Positions 1-7,987 of a DNA stretch of 34,155 bases are shown piece after piece; the stretch's first letter is position 1, and every line of letters starts with the position of its first letter. The stretch is from the NCBI GenBank assembly GCA_944358115.1, contig CALVQH010000009.1, forward strand, positions 1 to 34,155, read 5' to 3'. The DNA is from an uncultured Bacilli bacterium (GTDB lineage: Bacteria > Bacillota_I > Bacilli_A > RF39 > UBA660). The notes under the pieces are model-generated. The model was not told where the DNA came from and ran no database searches. It saw nothing but the letters and a program-made list of their open reading frames with translations. A program made the position numbers and the translations under genes.

Positions 1-354
1 TTGTCAATTATGTTTGACGGAAGAATTTAGTTCTTTGAAAACTATAAAATATATGTTATTATGTAAATAACAAATGGCCCTTTAATTTTAAGTTCCATTA
101 TCAGAGAGAATTCTTATTTACACAGAATTCCTTACACACTCCTATATATTGACCGATCTTATTGGACTATAACTCCAGCTTATTTTTATAGTATAATGGG
201 ACGTCCTAGTGTGTTTACTGTGGATCAGACAGGTTTTCTTACTTATCCCGATGTGAGCTTATCATGTGGTGTGCGTCCAGTCATCAATCTTCGAGCAGAC
301 GTCACAATTTCTTCTGGAAATGGCACTATGAATAATCCATATGTAGTTTCTTAA
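1..354 (+). pseudogene. 3' remnant of a surface-protein gene
   Basis: The frame ending at the TAA at 352-354 encodes a tail with YWTITP, then GVRPVINLRAD and NPYVVS. This matches the end of the large surface protein at 22475-24559 (FWTMTP, GIRPVINLKAD, DPYVVVE). The frame is interrupted upstream by TAG at 28-30 and TAA at 64-66, and neither other frame continues cleanly, so only about 95 codons remain and the gene looks broken rather than simply cut by the window edge. The family resembles the FGE-sulfatase/DUF6273-like C-terminal domains of uncultured Firmicutes surface proteins; that name is from memory. Sequence left of the window would show whether the rest survives with a frameshift. Confidence 0.7.
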
Positions 355-384
355 AAAACAAGAAATTTTAATTCTTGTTTTTTG
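355..384 (+). terminator. Rho-independent terminator after the surface-protein remnant
   Basis: AACAAGAA (357-364) pairs with TTCTTGTT (372-379), followed by a T run. It starts directly after the remnant's stop codon and insulates spoIIGA from upstream transcription. Confidence 0.8.
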
Positions 385-385
385 T

Positions 386-418
386 TTGACATTTTTTTTA
401 AATCTTGTGTTTTATAAT
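386..418 (+). promoter_or_regulatory. spoIIG promoter with a 21-nt spacer (Spo0A type)
   Basis: A perfect TTGACA (386-391) and a perfect TATAAT (413-418) are separated by 21 nt, not the usual 17. The B. subtilis spoIIG and spoIIE promoters are known for 21-22 nt spacers and need Spo0A for activation. TTTGACA at 385-391 is one base from an inverted 0A box (TTCGACA). Sigma-A plus Spo0A control is inferred from this architecture. The predicted start near 425 would leave a leader of only about 10 nt. Confidence 0.6.
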
Positions 419-434
419 CATAATGGTGAAGCAA

Positions 435-1187
435 ATGATTATATATATTGATTTATTAATAATTATTAATTTCTTATTCGACTTTTTACTATTATTAACC
501 ATAAATATTGCCCTAAAAAGATATAGTAAAATTTATAGATTAATACTAGCATCTATCTTTGGAGAATTAACACTTCTAAGTTTATGGATTCCATTTTCTA
601 GTATTGTATTTACGATATTAAAAATCATCATGGGCATAATCATGGTCCTAATAGCGTTCGGTTATAAAAATATAAAGTATACATGTTATAATGTCATTTA
701 TTTATATATGACAAGTGTAATTTTAGGTGGCTTTGTTTATTACTTAAATATAGAATTTACAAGTCTAAATTATCTTATCATTCTTTTAATCGCCCCGATC
801 ATTCTTTATGTTTTTATTAAAAGTATGAAGGTATTAAAAGAAATCAAAAACTATTATTACAAAGTAAAAATTGTTTTTCGTGATACTTATGAATTAAATA
901 TGACAGGCTTTTTAGATACAGGTAATAAATTATTCGATCCCATTACCAAAAAACCAATTATTTTAATTAACAAAAAGAAAATGAAGGGATGTATTCAGAT
1001 TCGTAGTCCTATGTATGTACCATACAATGCTCTAAATCATCATGGATTACTAGAATGTATAAAACCAGAGTATATTATGATAAATAATAAAAAATTAACA
1101 AACTATCTAATTGGTTTAAGTGAAGAATCATTTAAATTAAATGGCATAGACTGTTTATTAAATTATAAGATATGGGAGGATATATGA
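435..1187 (+). CDS. spoIIGA: Sporulation sigma-E factor-processing peptidase SpoIIGA
   Basis: Membrane-embedded aspartic protease that cleaves the pro-sequence from pro-sigma-E in the mother cell. The N-terminal half (about residues 1-130) is several hydrophobic helices, as in the family. The C-terminal half has the catalytic aspartate in DTGNKLFDP (D161). At 250 aa it is shorter than the B. subtilis protein (about 309 aa). I chose ATG 435 because GGTGA sits 5 nt upstream and MIIYIDLLIIINF matches the usual SpoIIGA start; TTG 405 and ATG 423 are in frame but have no good ribosome binding site. Its TGA overlaps the ATG of sigE (ATGA), so the protease and its substrate are translationally coupled. 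Confidence 0.93.
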   Translation: MIIYIDLLIIINFLFDFLLLLTINIALKRYSKIYRLILASIFGELTLLSLWIPFSSIVFTILKIIMGIIMVLIAFGYKNIKYTCYNVIYLYMTSVILGGFVYYLNIEFTSLNYLIILLIAPIILYVFIKSMKVLKEIKNYYYKVKIVFRDTYELNMTGFLDTGNKLFDPITKKPIILINKKKMKGCIQIRSPMYVPYNALNHHGLLECIKPEYIMINNKKLTNYLIGLSEESFKLNGIDCLLNYKIWEDI

Positions 1188-1867
1188 TAAATAAATTACT
1201 TTTATGGTTAAAAGAAAAATATAATGAATGTTTCTTTATTGGTTCAACCGATAAATTACCACCACCACTAGAAGAAAGTGTTGAAAGAGATTGTATTATT
1301 AAAGCGGGAAAAGGAGATATTGATGCCAAAAATAAATTAATTGAGCACAACTTAAGATTAGTTGTTTTTCTAGCTAAAAAATATGAAAATACAGGTTATG
1401 ATGTTGAAGATTTAGTAAGTATTGGTTCCATTGGTTTAATTAAAGGAATTAATACTTATAAGTTGGATAAAAACATTAAATTAGCTACGTATGCATCTCG
1501 GTGTATTTCTAATGAAATCTTGATGTTTCTAAGAAAAAATAAGAAAAGAAGAGGGGAGATTAGTTTTGAAGATGCCCTAAATTATGATTCAGAAGGAAAT
1601 GAATTACACTTAGAAGATATTTTAGGAACAGAAATAGATTATGTTCCTAATGAATATGAAAAAGCGTTAAATAAAGAGATACTAGAAAAAGAAATAAGTT
1701 CTTTAGATAAAAGAGAAAAAGAGATTATGACATTAAGATATGGACTTAATAATACAGAAGAATATACCCAAAAAGAAGTCGCTGAAAAATTAGGCATTTC
1801 TCAAAGTTATATTTCCAGGATTGAAAAGAAGGTAATAAAGAAATTAAAGCAAACGATGAAACTATAA
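1184..1867 (+). CDS. sigE: RNA polymerase sporulation sigma factor sigma-E (pro-form)
   Basis: Mother-cell sigma factor of the sigma-70 family. Region 2 is recognisable (NLRLVVFLAKKYENTG, DLVSIGSIGLIKGINTY, KLATYASRCISNEILMFLR) and region 4 ends with the helix-turn-helix GISQSYISRIEKK. FFIGSTDKLPPPL matches the B. subtilis pro-sigma-E processing area, but only about 16 residues precede it, so the pro-sequence is roughly ten residues shorter than in B. subtilis. ATG 1184 has GGGAGG at 1174-1179; ATG 1172 lacks one. The sigG gene that follows sigE in many Bacilli is absent here; a terminator follows instead. Confidence 0.95.
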   Translation: MINKLLLWLKEKYNECFFIGSTDKLPPPLEESVERDCIIKAGKGDIDAKNKLIEHNLRLVVFLAKKYENTGYDVEDLVSIGSIGLIKGINTYKLDKNIKLATYASRCISNEILMFLRKNKKRRGEISFEDALNYDSEGNELHLEDILGTEIDYVPNEYEKALNKEILEKEISSLDKREKEIMTLRYGLNNTEEYTQKEVAEKLGISQSYISRIEKKVIKKLKQTMKL

Positions 1868-1885
1868 CTAAATTATATTTATATA

Positions 1886-1919
1886 ATTGCAAAACAATAT
1901 CCTTGGTTTGCAATTTTTA
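1886..1919 (+). terminator. Terminator of the spoIIG operon
   Basis: ATTGCAAA (1886-1893) pairs perfectly with TTTGCAAT (1907-1914) and runs into a short T tract. It closes the two-gene operon. Confidence 0.8.
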
Positions 1920-1929
1920 ATTTCCTATA

Positions 1930-1958
1930 TTGGCGATTATCTGTTTATGTAGTATAAT
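1930..1958 (+). promoter_or_regulatory. Sigma-A type promoter for the queuosine-salvage gene
   Basis: TTGGCG (1930-1935), a 17-nt spacer and TATAAT (1953-1958), just after the spoIIG terminator and about 20 nt before the start codon. Confidence 0.6.
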
Positions 1959-1979
1959 GCTTTTATTAGGAGATGAATG

Positions 1980-2909
1980 ATGAGAGAACAATTACAATTT
2001 GTTGTAGAAAATAGTGATTATGTAAAAATAAATAATACTAAATTAGAGCATTTTATAGATGAATTAGAAAATCCAAACTATCAACATTGGTACAAGTCTA
2101 TAGATTTAAATTTAAATGAAAAGGAAAAAATTATATTAGCTTTTATCATAGAAAGTATTAATTTTTGCTTTTGGCAAAAGCCAAAATTTCAAATTGAGTA
2201 TAAAGGAAATCATTTAAAAGGTTCTGAAGCATTATTTTACGCAATAATAAAAGAAGTAGAATCAAATAAAGACTTTTTAAATATAAATATTTTACAACAA
2301 TTAACAAAAGAGAATTTTAAAAAAATATTTTATTCACCAAATAGTGAAATATCCTTATTTGATTTAAGATATAAACTTTTTAAAGATACAGTTAATATAA
2401 TTTATAAAAAAGGTCAAAATTTTTTTGTTGAATTGTTTAATAAAAAAACAGATATGGATTTACTAAATTATATAGTATCAGAATTCAAGTATTTTGATGA
2501 TAGTAGTGTTTATAAAGGTAAAAAAATAAAATTTTATAAGCGTGCTACCTTACTTGTAAATGACCTATATTACATGTCAGCCACCATTCATAATAATTTA
2601 AAAAACGTTGATAATTTAATGGGATGTGCTGATTATGGTATCCCTAGAACATTAAGGACTTATGGAGTTTTGGAATATAACGGGGAATTGTCATACATCG
2701 TCGATAATGAAATAGAATTAAACCATGATAGTAATATGGAAATTGAAATTAGGGCTAATATGCTTTATGTATTAGAATTAATTAAAGAGAAATTAAATAA
2801 TAAAGGAATCAAAATCAATTCAGTAGAATTAGATAATATTATTTGGCAAATGGGAACAAAAAGGAACCACCAAAATCCTTATCATCACACCATTACTATA
2901 TTTTATTAA
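1980..2909 (+). CDS. Queuosine 5'-phosphate N-glycosylase (queuosine salvage, DUF2419/Qng1)
   Basis: Recognised as the queuosine-salvage family (human C9orf64/QNG1, DUF2419), which releases queuine from queuosine 5'-phosphate so that tRNA-guanine transglycosylase can reuse the base. Visible family motifs are NFCFWQKPKF with GSEALFYAI, the central DYGIPRTLRTYGVLEY (the family has DY-hydrophobic-P in this position) and the terminal NPYHHTITIFY, the bacterial version of the PYHRT end. The 309-residue length is close to the family norm and no signal peptide is seen, so it is cytoplasmic. AGGAGA (1968-1973) favours ATG 1980; ATG 1977 is also possible. It has its own promoter. No other queuosine gene is visible nearby. 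Family call strong; exact substrate inferred from the family. Confidence 0.82.
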   Translation: MREQLQFVVENSDYVKINNTKLEHFIDELENPNYQHWYKSIDLNLNEKEKIILAFIIESINFCFWQKPKFQIEYKGNHLKGSEALFYAIIKEVESNKDFLNINILQQLTKENFKKIFYSPNSEISLFDLRYKLFKDTVNIIYKKGQNFFVELFNKKTDMDLLNYIVSEFKYFDDSSVYKGKKIKFYKRATLLVNDLYYMSATIHNNLKNVDNLMGCADYGIPRTLRTYGVLEYNGELSYIVDNEIELNHDSNMEIEIRANMLYVLELIKEKLNNKGIKINSVELDNIIWQMGTKRNHQNPYHHTITIFY

Positions 2910-2973
2910 TTTAATAACAAACTATATTGCTTTTTCTTATTAGTTCCTTTAAAATAGGATATTGTGATGCAAC

Positions 2974-3855
2974 ATGGAAGAAAAAATAAATAACAAAATA
3001 ACCGAAATAAAATCAATTGTCAAAGAAATTACGCAACATTTTGCTTACACAAGTGAACAAATAAACATGATTACCCTAGCTTATCTAAGTATGATTATGT
3101 TAGATGATGAAATAGAAGATTTAATCATGGAAGCACTATCCAAAGTAAAAATAATTTTTACGGAATACGAAGTAAATGTTGCTTATCAAAATCTCGTAAC
3201 TCATCGTTGTAATCAAAAAATACTTAATGATTTATCTAAGGATCAAGCTTGTTATTTAAATTATTTAGTTGATCAAAATGGCCTTTATGGAATACCAATC
3301 ATTATTTTACCGCTAAAAGAAGAACTATTTGAAACAATGGATAGTTTAACTCATGAATTAAAACATGCGGTAAATGAAGTAATACCCAATTTTTTTACTT
3401 ATAACAATCAAGGCTTTTATTATTCAGGTCTTGCCTTAGAAGGAGAAGGCGTTTTGTGGTTAGGGGAAATTGATGAAGCTTTTAATTGTTATTTAACAAA
3501 AATTTATTTAGATAATATTGCTTATTTAAAAAGATTTGCAATCCATGATTTAGAAATACAAGCCTTATTAAATAAAATAAAAATCCCTTCAAAATATATA
3601 TACAGTTCAGAAGAATATGTTCGAACATATAAAAAACTATTTGACTCTAAATATTTATTTCGCTTGTTTTATTATACATGCTTATATAAAGATTTTGATG
3701 AGTTAGATAAAGCGATTGAAACTTTATTTAAAGGAAGGTTAGATGCTCTTGAATTCTTCGATGAAGAAAAGAGTAAAAAAAGAAAGCACATAAAAAAATA
3801 TATGAATCATTCTTTAATAAGAAAACGCCAGCAAATCATTCCTTTTATCAAATAA
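2974..3855 (+). CDS. Uncharacterised protein with HELKH zincin motif
   Basis: I do not recognise the family. Residues 124-131 read SLTHELKH, an HExxH zinc-peptidase signature (H127, E128, H131), and GEIDEAF at 164-170 supplies acidic residues (E165, E168) about 35 residues downstream, as expected for a third zinc ligand in a gluzincin-like fold. The rest is mostly helical, with a basic C-terminus. No signal peptide or membrane helix is seen, so any activity is probably cytoplasmic. The start has only a weak GTGATG upstream. It lies 64 nt after the queuosine gene, on the same strand and without an obvious terminator between them, so co-transcription is possible. The peptidase activity is a motif-based guess. 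Confidence 0.55.
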   Translation: MEEKINNKITEIKSIVKEITQHFAYTSEQINMITLAYLSMIMLDDEIEDLIMEALSKVKIIFTEYEVNVAYQNLVTHRCNQKILNDLSKDQACYLNYLVDQNGLYGIPIIILPLKEELFETMDSLTHELKHAVNEVIPNFFTYNNQGFYYSGLALEGEGVLWLGEIDEAFNCYLTKIYLDNIAYLKRFAIHDLEIQALLNKIKIPSKYIYSSEEYVRTYKKLFDSKYLFRLFYYTCLYKDFDELDKAIETLFKGRLDALEFFDEEKSKKRKHIKKYMNHSLIRKRQQIIPFIK

Positions 3856-3856
3856 A

Positions 3857-3886
3857 AATCCCGATTTTAAATCGAGATTTTTTCTA
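3857..3886. terminator. Bidirectional terminator between convergent genes
   Basis: AATCCCGAT (3857-3865) pairs, with one mismatch, with ATCGAGATT. A T run follows on the plus strand and an A run precedes it, so it can stop both the HELKH gene and ponA. Confidence 0.7.
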
Positions 3887-3888
3887 TA

Positions 3889-6483
3889 TTATTCAAGCCC
3901 GGTATCGGTTGGTGGAGTAGTAGTTCCTTCATCATCTGAAGTATCAGGATCTACCATATCACCAATATTACTATCCATATTTGTTTGGGCCGTAATAGTA
4001 AGACCGCTACTCATATTATCCTTAAAGATACTATAAGCTGATTTTACCACAAAGGTATAATTAGTACCCGGTGTTGCGGTATAAGTAAAGTAAGTATTTG
4101 TTGTATAACCAAGACTAATTAATTGGTCCCCACTTTGTAAATAAACCTGATAGCCAACCGTACCAATATTGGAATTATTATATGAAATTCTAGATTCATA
4201 ATATTCTTTAGCATACTCACTACCATACAACTGTTTAAAGTATCCATTAAAGTAATCTTCTAGATAATTAGGATCAATGGCATCTGGTGTTGCAATTGCA
4301 TCCCAACTAATACGAATAGTAGATCCATCATAAGTAGCTTTACCATTCGTTGGGTTTTCTAACGTATCAAAACGACTTGATACTTCTGTTGGCTCATAAC
4401 CAGCTTTAAATAATTCTGTTGATTTTAAACTACTTGGCGTATGTTCACTAGCAAGTTGTAATGGATAAGTTCCAAGTTCAATTGTCGCAGATACAACTCC
4501 ACTCGGTTGTTCAAATCTTGAACCAGTCTTATAAATCTTTTTCGCTACTGCTGCCATAATTTGACGACGAGGATTATATCCAGTACCACTTGTTAAATAA
4601 CCTTGTCTTAAATCATCATAACCAAGCCATAAAGCAATAGAGTAGTCTGGTGAATAAGTAATATTCCAATGGTTTGGTGTTGCATTACTAGGAATACCTA
4701 ATTTTTTAGCTGACTCACTATCAATAGTAGAAGTACCACCTTTCGCCGCAATATCGGTACCACTAATAGAGAAGTTACCACCAACACCGCTTTTTCCAGC
4801 ATCTACTAAAATATCCGTAATCATGTAAGCGGTCTCTTCACTCATGACTCTGGTTTGTTCAACTGGATGAGTATATTCTTCTTCTGTTTCCGTATAAATA
4901 ATTTTTGTAAAACTATAAGGTTCAATATAAATACCGCCACGTCCAAATGCCGCATAAGCAGCTGACATGGTAAGAGGATCAGATCCACCAGAACCACCTA
5001 GACCAGCAGCTTCATATAATTCAGCACCATAATCAATTCCTAAACTACTAGCAAATTTAGCAATTTGATCCATTCCTACTTCACTTGCTACTTGTTGCAT
5101 TGCTTGAATTGCTGGAATATTTCTTGAATTAACTAGAGCACGTCTCATCGTAATTTCACCCCAATAATCACGACTAGAATTAACAACTGAACCACCAACT
5201 GTATAACTCCATGGTCTATCCAAGAAGAGGGTACCAGTCGAACCATTTAAATATTCAATATAAGGTCCATAATCAAAGATAATTTTTGCTGTACTACCAA
5301 GTTGATTTTTAATACCACGATATTTAGTACCAACAGAACGATTAAGTCCCTGAGCTTGATAATTTCTACCACCAGATAGGGCTAGAACAGCACCATTTTT
5401 AGTACTAGTAACTGCCATACCAAATTGAACAATATCATTATTAAAGGTATAAATTTCTTCGGTCTCAAGTAAATACAACACTTCTTGTATACTAGGATCA
5501 ATCGTAGTATAAATTTGCATTGGTATTTTATATGGATTATCTCCCGTTTCTTCTTCTACTTTTAATAAAGTATAATCAATAAATGCTTGATACATACTTG
5601 TATTTTCATCTTTACTGTGATCGGCAAGTAAACTTTCAACCGGAATTGCTTCTGCAAACTCTTTTTCTTCTTCCGTAATATATCCATGTCTAACCATTAA
5701 ACTAAGAACAGTAGAACGTCTATTACTTGCTCCTTCAGGATTTGTATATGGATTATATAAAGAAGGGTTATTAAACATACCAACAAGTAAACTTGCTTCA
5801 GCAAGTGTAAGATCGGATACAGACTTACCAAAGAAATATTGACTACCTTGTTCTACACCATTGATTGAAGCATAATTAGTAGAACCACCACCAAGCCACT
5901 GACTATTTAAATAAAACTCAATGATTTCTTCTTTGGCATAACTAGCTTCAAGTTTAAATACAGCCATATAAATATCAGTAAACTTTCTGACAATTCCTTT
6001 AATACCACTCGTTAGTGAACCATCGGTATAAGTATTTTTAATAACTTGCATCGACAAAGTAGAAGCACCACCAGCATCTTGACCAGCAAGTTGTCCAAGA
6101 CTAGCTCGAATAAATCTAGCAGCATCAAAACCATTATGTTGGAAGAATCTAGAGTCTTCAGTAGCAATTAAAGCATCTACTAGTACTTGTGGCAAATCAC
6201 TATAAGTAACAAGCTCTACATTCTCACTACCAATTCTAGCTAATTCCTCACCATTGATATCATATAAAACGGTAGGTTCTTTCGTATAAAGCTCTTCTAC
6301 CACAAAATCCGGCGAAGTAATAATAATATATAAAGCAAACGCTAAAACAGCCGAAGCTACAACAATTCCTAAACTAATTAGAATAATTAAAATCGCATTC
6401 TTCTTTGATCCACTCTTACTTCGCTTCTTTGGTTTCTTTTCTTCTTTATTTTTCTTCTTTATTTTTATCTTTGGTATCTTCAA
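3889..6483 (-). CDS. ponA: Class A penicillin-binding protein PBP1 (glycosyltransferase/transpeptidase)
   Basis: Bifunctional peptidoglycan synthase. In order: a lysine-rich cytoplasmic tail, one membrane helix (about 30-57), a GT51 glycosyltransferase domain with ATEDSRFFQHNGFD (catalytic Glu about 109) and GGASTLSMQ, then a transpeptidase with GSTAK (S397, K400), SRN (453-455) and KGGT (581-584), and an Fn3-like extension ending in an acidic/Thr tail. The third motif has Gly where KTG or KSG is usual. I chose TTG 6483 because AAGGAG lies 9 nt upstream; TTG 6513 and ATG 6510 are in-frame alternatives. It overlaps the end of recU by 38 nt; the recU-ponA pairing is the B. subtilis arrangement and supports the gene name. 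Confidence 0.93.
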   Translation of the reverse strand: MKIPKIKIKKKNKEEKKPKKRSKSGSKKNAILIILISLGIVVASAVLAFALYIIITSPDFVVEELYTKEPTVLYDINGEELARIGSENVELVTYSDLPQVLVDALIATEDSRFFQHNGFDAARFIRASLGQLAGQDAGGASTLSMQVIKNTYTDGSLTSGIKGIVRKFTDIYMAVFKLEASYAKEEIIEFYLNSQWLGGGSTNYASINGVEQGSQYFFGKSVSDLTLAEASLLVGMFNNPSLYNPYTNPEGASNRRSTVLSLMVRHGYITEEEKEFAEAIPVESLLADHSKDENTSMYQAFIDYTLLKVEEETGDNPYKIPMQIYTTIDPSIQEVLYLLETEEIYTFNNDIVQFGMAVTSTKNGAVLALSGGRNYQAQGLNRSVGTKYRGIKNQLGSTAKIIFDYGPYIEYLNGSTGTLFLDRPWSYTVGGSVVNSSRDYWGEITMRRALVNSRNIPAIQAMQQVASEVGMDQIAKFASSLGIDYGAELYEAAGLGGSGGSDPLTMSAAYAAFGRGGIYIEPYSFTKIIYTETEEEYTHPVEQTRVMSEETAYMITDILVDAGKSGVGGNFSISGTDIAAKGGTSTIDSESAKKLGIPSNATPNHWNITYSPDYSIALWLGYDDLRQGYLTSGTGYNPRRQIMAAVAKKIYKTGSRFEQPSGVVSATIELGTYPLQLASEHTPSSLKSTELFKAGYEPTEVSSRFDTLENPTNGKATYDGSTIRISWDAIATPDAIDPNYLEDYFNGYFKQLYGSEYAKEYYESRISYNNSNIGTVGYQVYLQSGDQLISLGYTTNTYFTYTATPGTNYTFVVKSAYSIFKDNMSSGLTITAQTNMDSNIGDMVDPDTSDDEGTTTPPTDTGLE

Positions 6484-7042
6484 AATAACCAACTCCTTTA
6501 TAAGCTTCATCAATACCTTTTAAATAATCAATTCCCTTAAGATAATTAAACTGAAGGGGATAACCCAATTTTTCAATGACAGAATAAGGAATACTTTTTC
6601 TTGCGTTTTGATGAACAAAATCGAGTAAATCACTCCCTTTAAATAAATAATACTTTCCATTCATCTGAATAACTAAAAAAGCAATTCCACCGTGTCTTAA
6701 AATGTTTTCAATATGTTTAAATTGGTGCTCATGAATATTACTTAAAGGAAAACTTGTTTTAGAAGCACATTCTTTAGCATCAAATTCAATATATTTTCCT
6801 TTATATATCCCATTATAATCGAGAGTAGAGGGCTCTTTAAAATAAGCTTTATGAATCATCGCACCATTTTTATAATCGACATCAACTACCCCAATAGGAG
6901 TAGGTTTCTTATAAATAACAGCTAGATTTTGTTCTAAATAATATTTACAAGCTTCATTAATAAGGGCTTCTAATTCCATACCTCGATTCTTATAATTAAT
7001 TTCTTTTTTGTAATTCTTTTTGATGTTGTTGGGATACTTCAT
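6446..7042 (-). CDS. recU: Holliday junction resolvase RecU
   Basis: Resolves four-way junctions in recombination and chromosome segregation. Family motifs are NRGMELE near the N-terminus, the nuclease core STLDYNGIYKG...YIEFDAKEC (Asp, Glu and Lys of a PD-(D/E)xK site) and TSFPLSNIHEHQ. The 198-residue length is normal. ATG 7042 is preceded by AAGGTG at suitable spacing; GTG 7051 is the longer alternative. The C-terminus carries a small duplication (YLKGID twice). It is the upstream gene of the recU-ponA operon. A TATAAT-like -10 lies about 20 nt upstream on the minus strand, without a convincing -35. Confidence 0.92.
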   Translation of the reverse strand: MKYPNNIKKNYKKEINYKNRGMELEALINEACKYYLEQNLAVIYKKPTPIGVVDVDYKNGAMIHKAYFKEPSTLDYNGIYKGKYIEFDAKECASKTSFPLSNIHEHQFKHIENILRHGGIAFLVIQMNGKYYLFKGSDLLDFVHQNARKSIPYSVIEKLGYPLQFNYLKGIDYLKGIDEAYKGVGYFEDTKDKNKEEK

Positions 7043-7217
7043 GTCCTTCACCTTACTTAATTATACTATAAATACTAAAAAATATCTACTTAGGTAGCCA
7101 TTTTTGACTATCTGTTTACAGCAATTTTTTACACCATCAAAAAGGAAGAAGAAAACAGGGAAAAAGGGCAATCTTGACACTTTAAATTTACAAAATTTTA
7201 CAATTAGTCTAAATAGA

Positions 7218-7247
7218 TTGACAAAATGCGCCGAAAAAGTTTATAAT
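7218..7247 (+). promoter_or_regulatory. Sigma-A promoter of gpsB-rnpB
   Basis: TTGACA (7218-7223), an 18-nt spacer and TATAAT (7242-7247), 25 nt before the gpsB start. A second TTGACA further upstream has no matching -10. The rest of the recU-gpsB divergent gap shows nothing else I can name. Confidence 0.75.
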
Positions 7248-7271
7248 TAATTTGTGTAAGGATGTGATAAA

Positions 7272-7601
7272 GTGTATAGTGATAAGATTTACTTAACTCC
7301 TCAAGAAATATTAGATAAAGAGTTTAAGATTGATGCAAGAGGTTATCGCCCTCAAGAAGTCGATAAATACCTTGATATGGTAATTCGTGACTATACAGAG
7401 TTTATCAACATTATCAAAAGGAATGAAAAGGAAATTAGAGATTTAACAGAAGATAATACCAAATTAAAAGCTGAAATTCGCTCTTTAAGAGAGCAATTAG
7501 TAGCAAGTGAATCTTCTAATAATGGAAGTGGTACTAGTAATGTTGATTTACTAAGAAGAATTAGTCAATTAGAAAAAGTTGTTTTTGGAAAATATGAATA
7601 A
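7272..7601 (+). CDS. gpsB: Cell division protein GpsB (DivIVA family)
   Basis: Coordinates septal and lateral wall synthesis by binding class A PBPs at the membrane. The DivIVA-like N-terminal domain is clear (LTPQEILDKEFKIDARGYRP, then VDKYLDMVIRDY), followed by a coiled coil (about 45-75), a Ser/Asn/Gly linker and the C-terminal trimerisation motif LLRRISQLEKVVFG. 109 aa is typical. The start is GTG 7272 with AAGGA upstream. Its position next to recU-ponA fits its role as a PBP1 partner, and gpsB followed by rnpB is the B. subtilis order. Confidence 0.93.
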   Translation: MYSDKIYLTPQEILDKEFKIDARGYRPQEVDKYLDMVIRDYTEFINIIKRNEKEIRDLTEDNTKLKAEIRSLREQLVASESSNNGSGTSNVDLLRRISQLEKVVFGKYE

Positions 7602-7963
7602 TCATGTTCGGACAAATGCTGCATAAGTTTGTTATGTAGAGGAAAGTCCATGCTCACACAGACCTGTGATGGCTGTAGTGTTTGTGCTTAGGGAAAAAAT
7701 AACCTAAGGTAGATTCGTCTAACGGCAAGAGAAATTCCTAAAAGCTTGTCTCATGGAAAAGTATCTTATAAAGTGCCATAGTAACGTACAAACCGGAAAC
7801 GGTGGAAATGGAACGCGGTAAACCCCACAAGTGAGAAATCCAAAATTTGGTAGGAGAGCTCTTACAAAAGAATCAAATGGCGTAAGGGTCTAGTTTAACT
7901 AGAAGATAAATATTTGTCGCCCTTTTTGGGAACAGAACATGGCTTATGAAGATGATTATTTTT
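7597..7963 (+). ncRNA. rnpB: RNase P RNA (class B)
   Basis: Catalytic RNA for tRNA 5' maturation. The 5' conserved region GAGGAAAGTCCATGCTC starts at 7639, GGAACGCGGTAAACCCC lies in the middle and the 3' conserved ACAGAACATGGCTTA ends near 7946. The two ends close as helix P1: AATAATCAT (7597-7605) pairs perfectly with ATGATTATT (7952-7960), which then runs into TTTT. P1 includes the gpsB stop codon, so mRNA and RNase P RNA overlap by a few bases and processing is implied if they are co-transcribed. P1 plus the T run may also serve as terminator. Confidence 0.95.
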
Positions 7964-7987
7964 GAAAAAAGAAGGAGTGAAGATACC

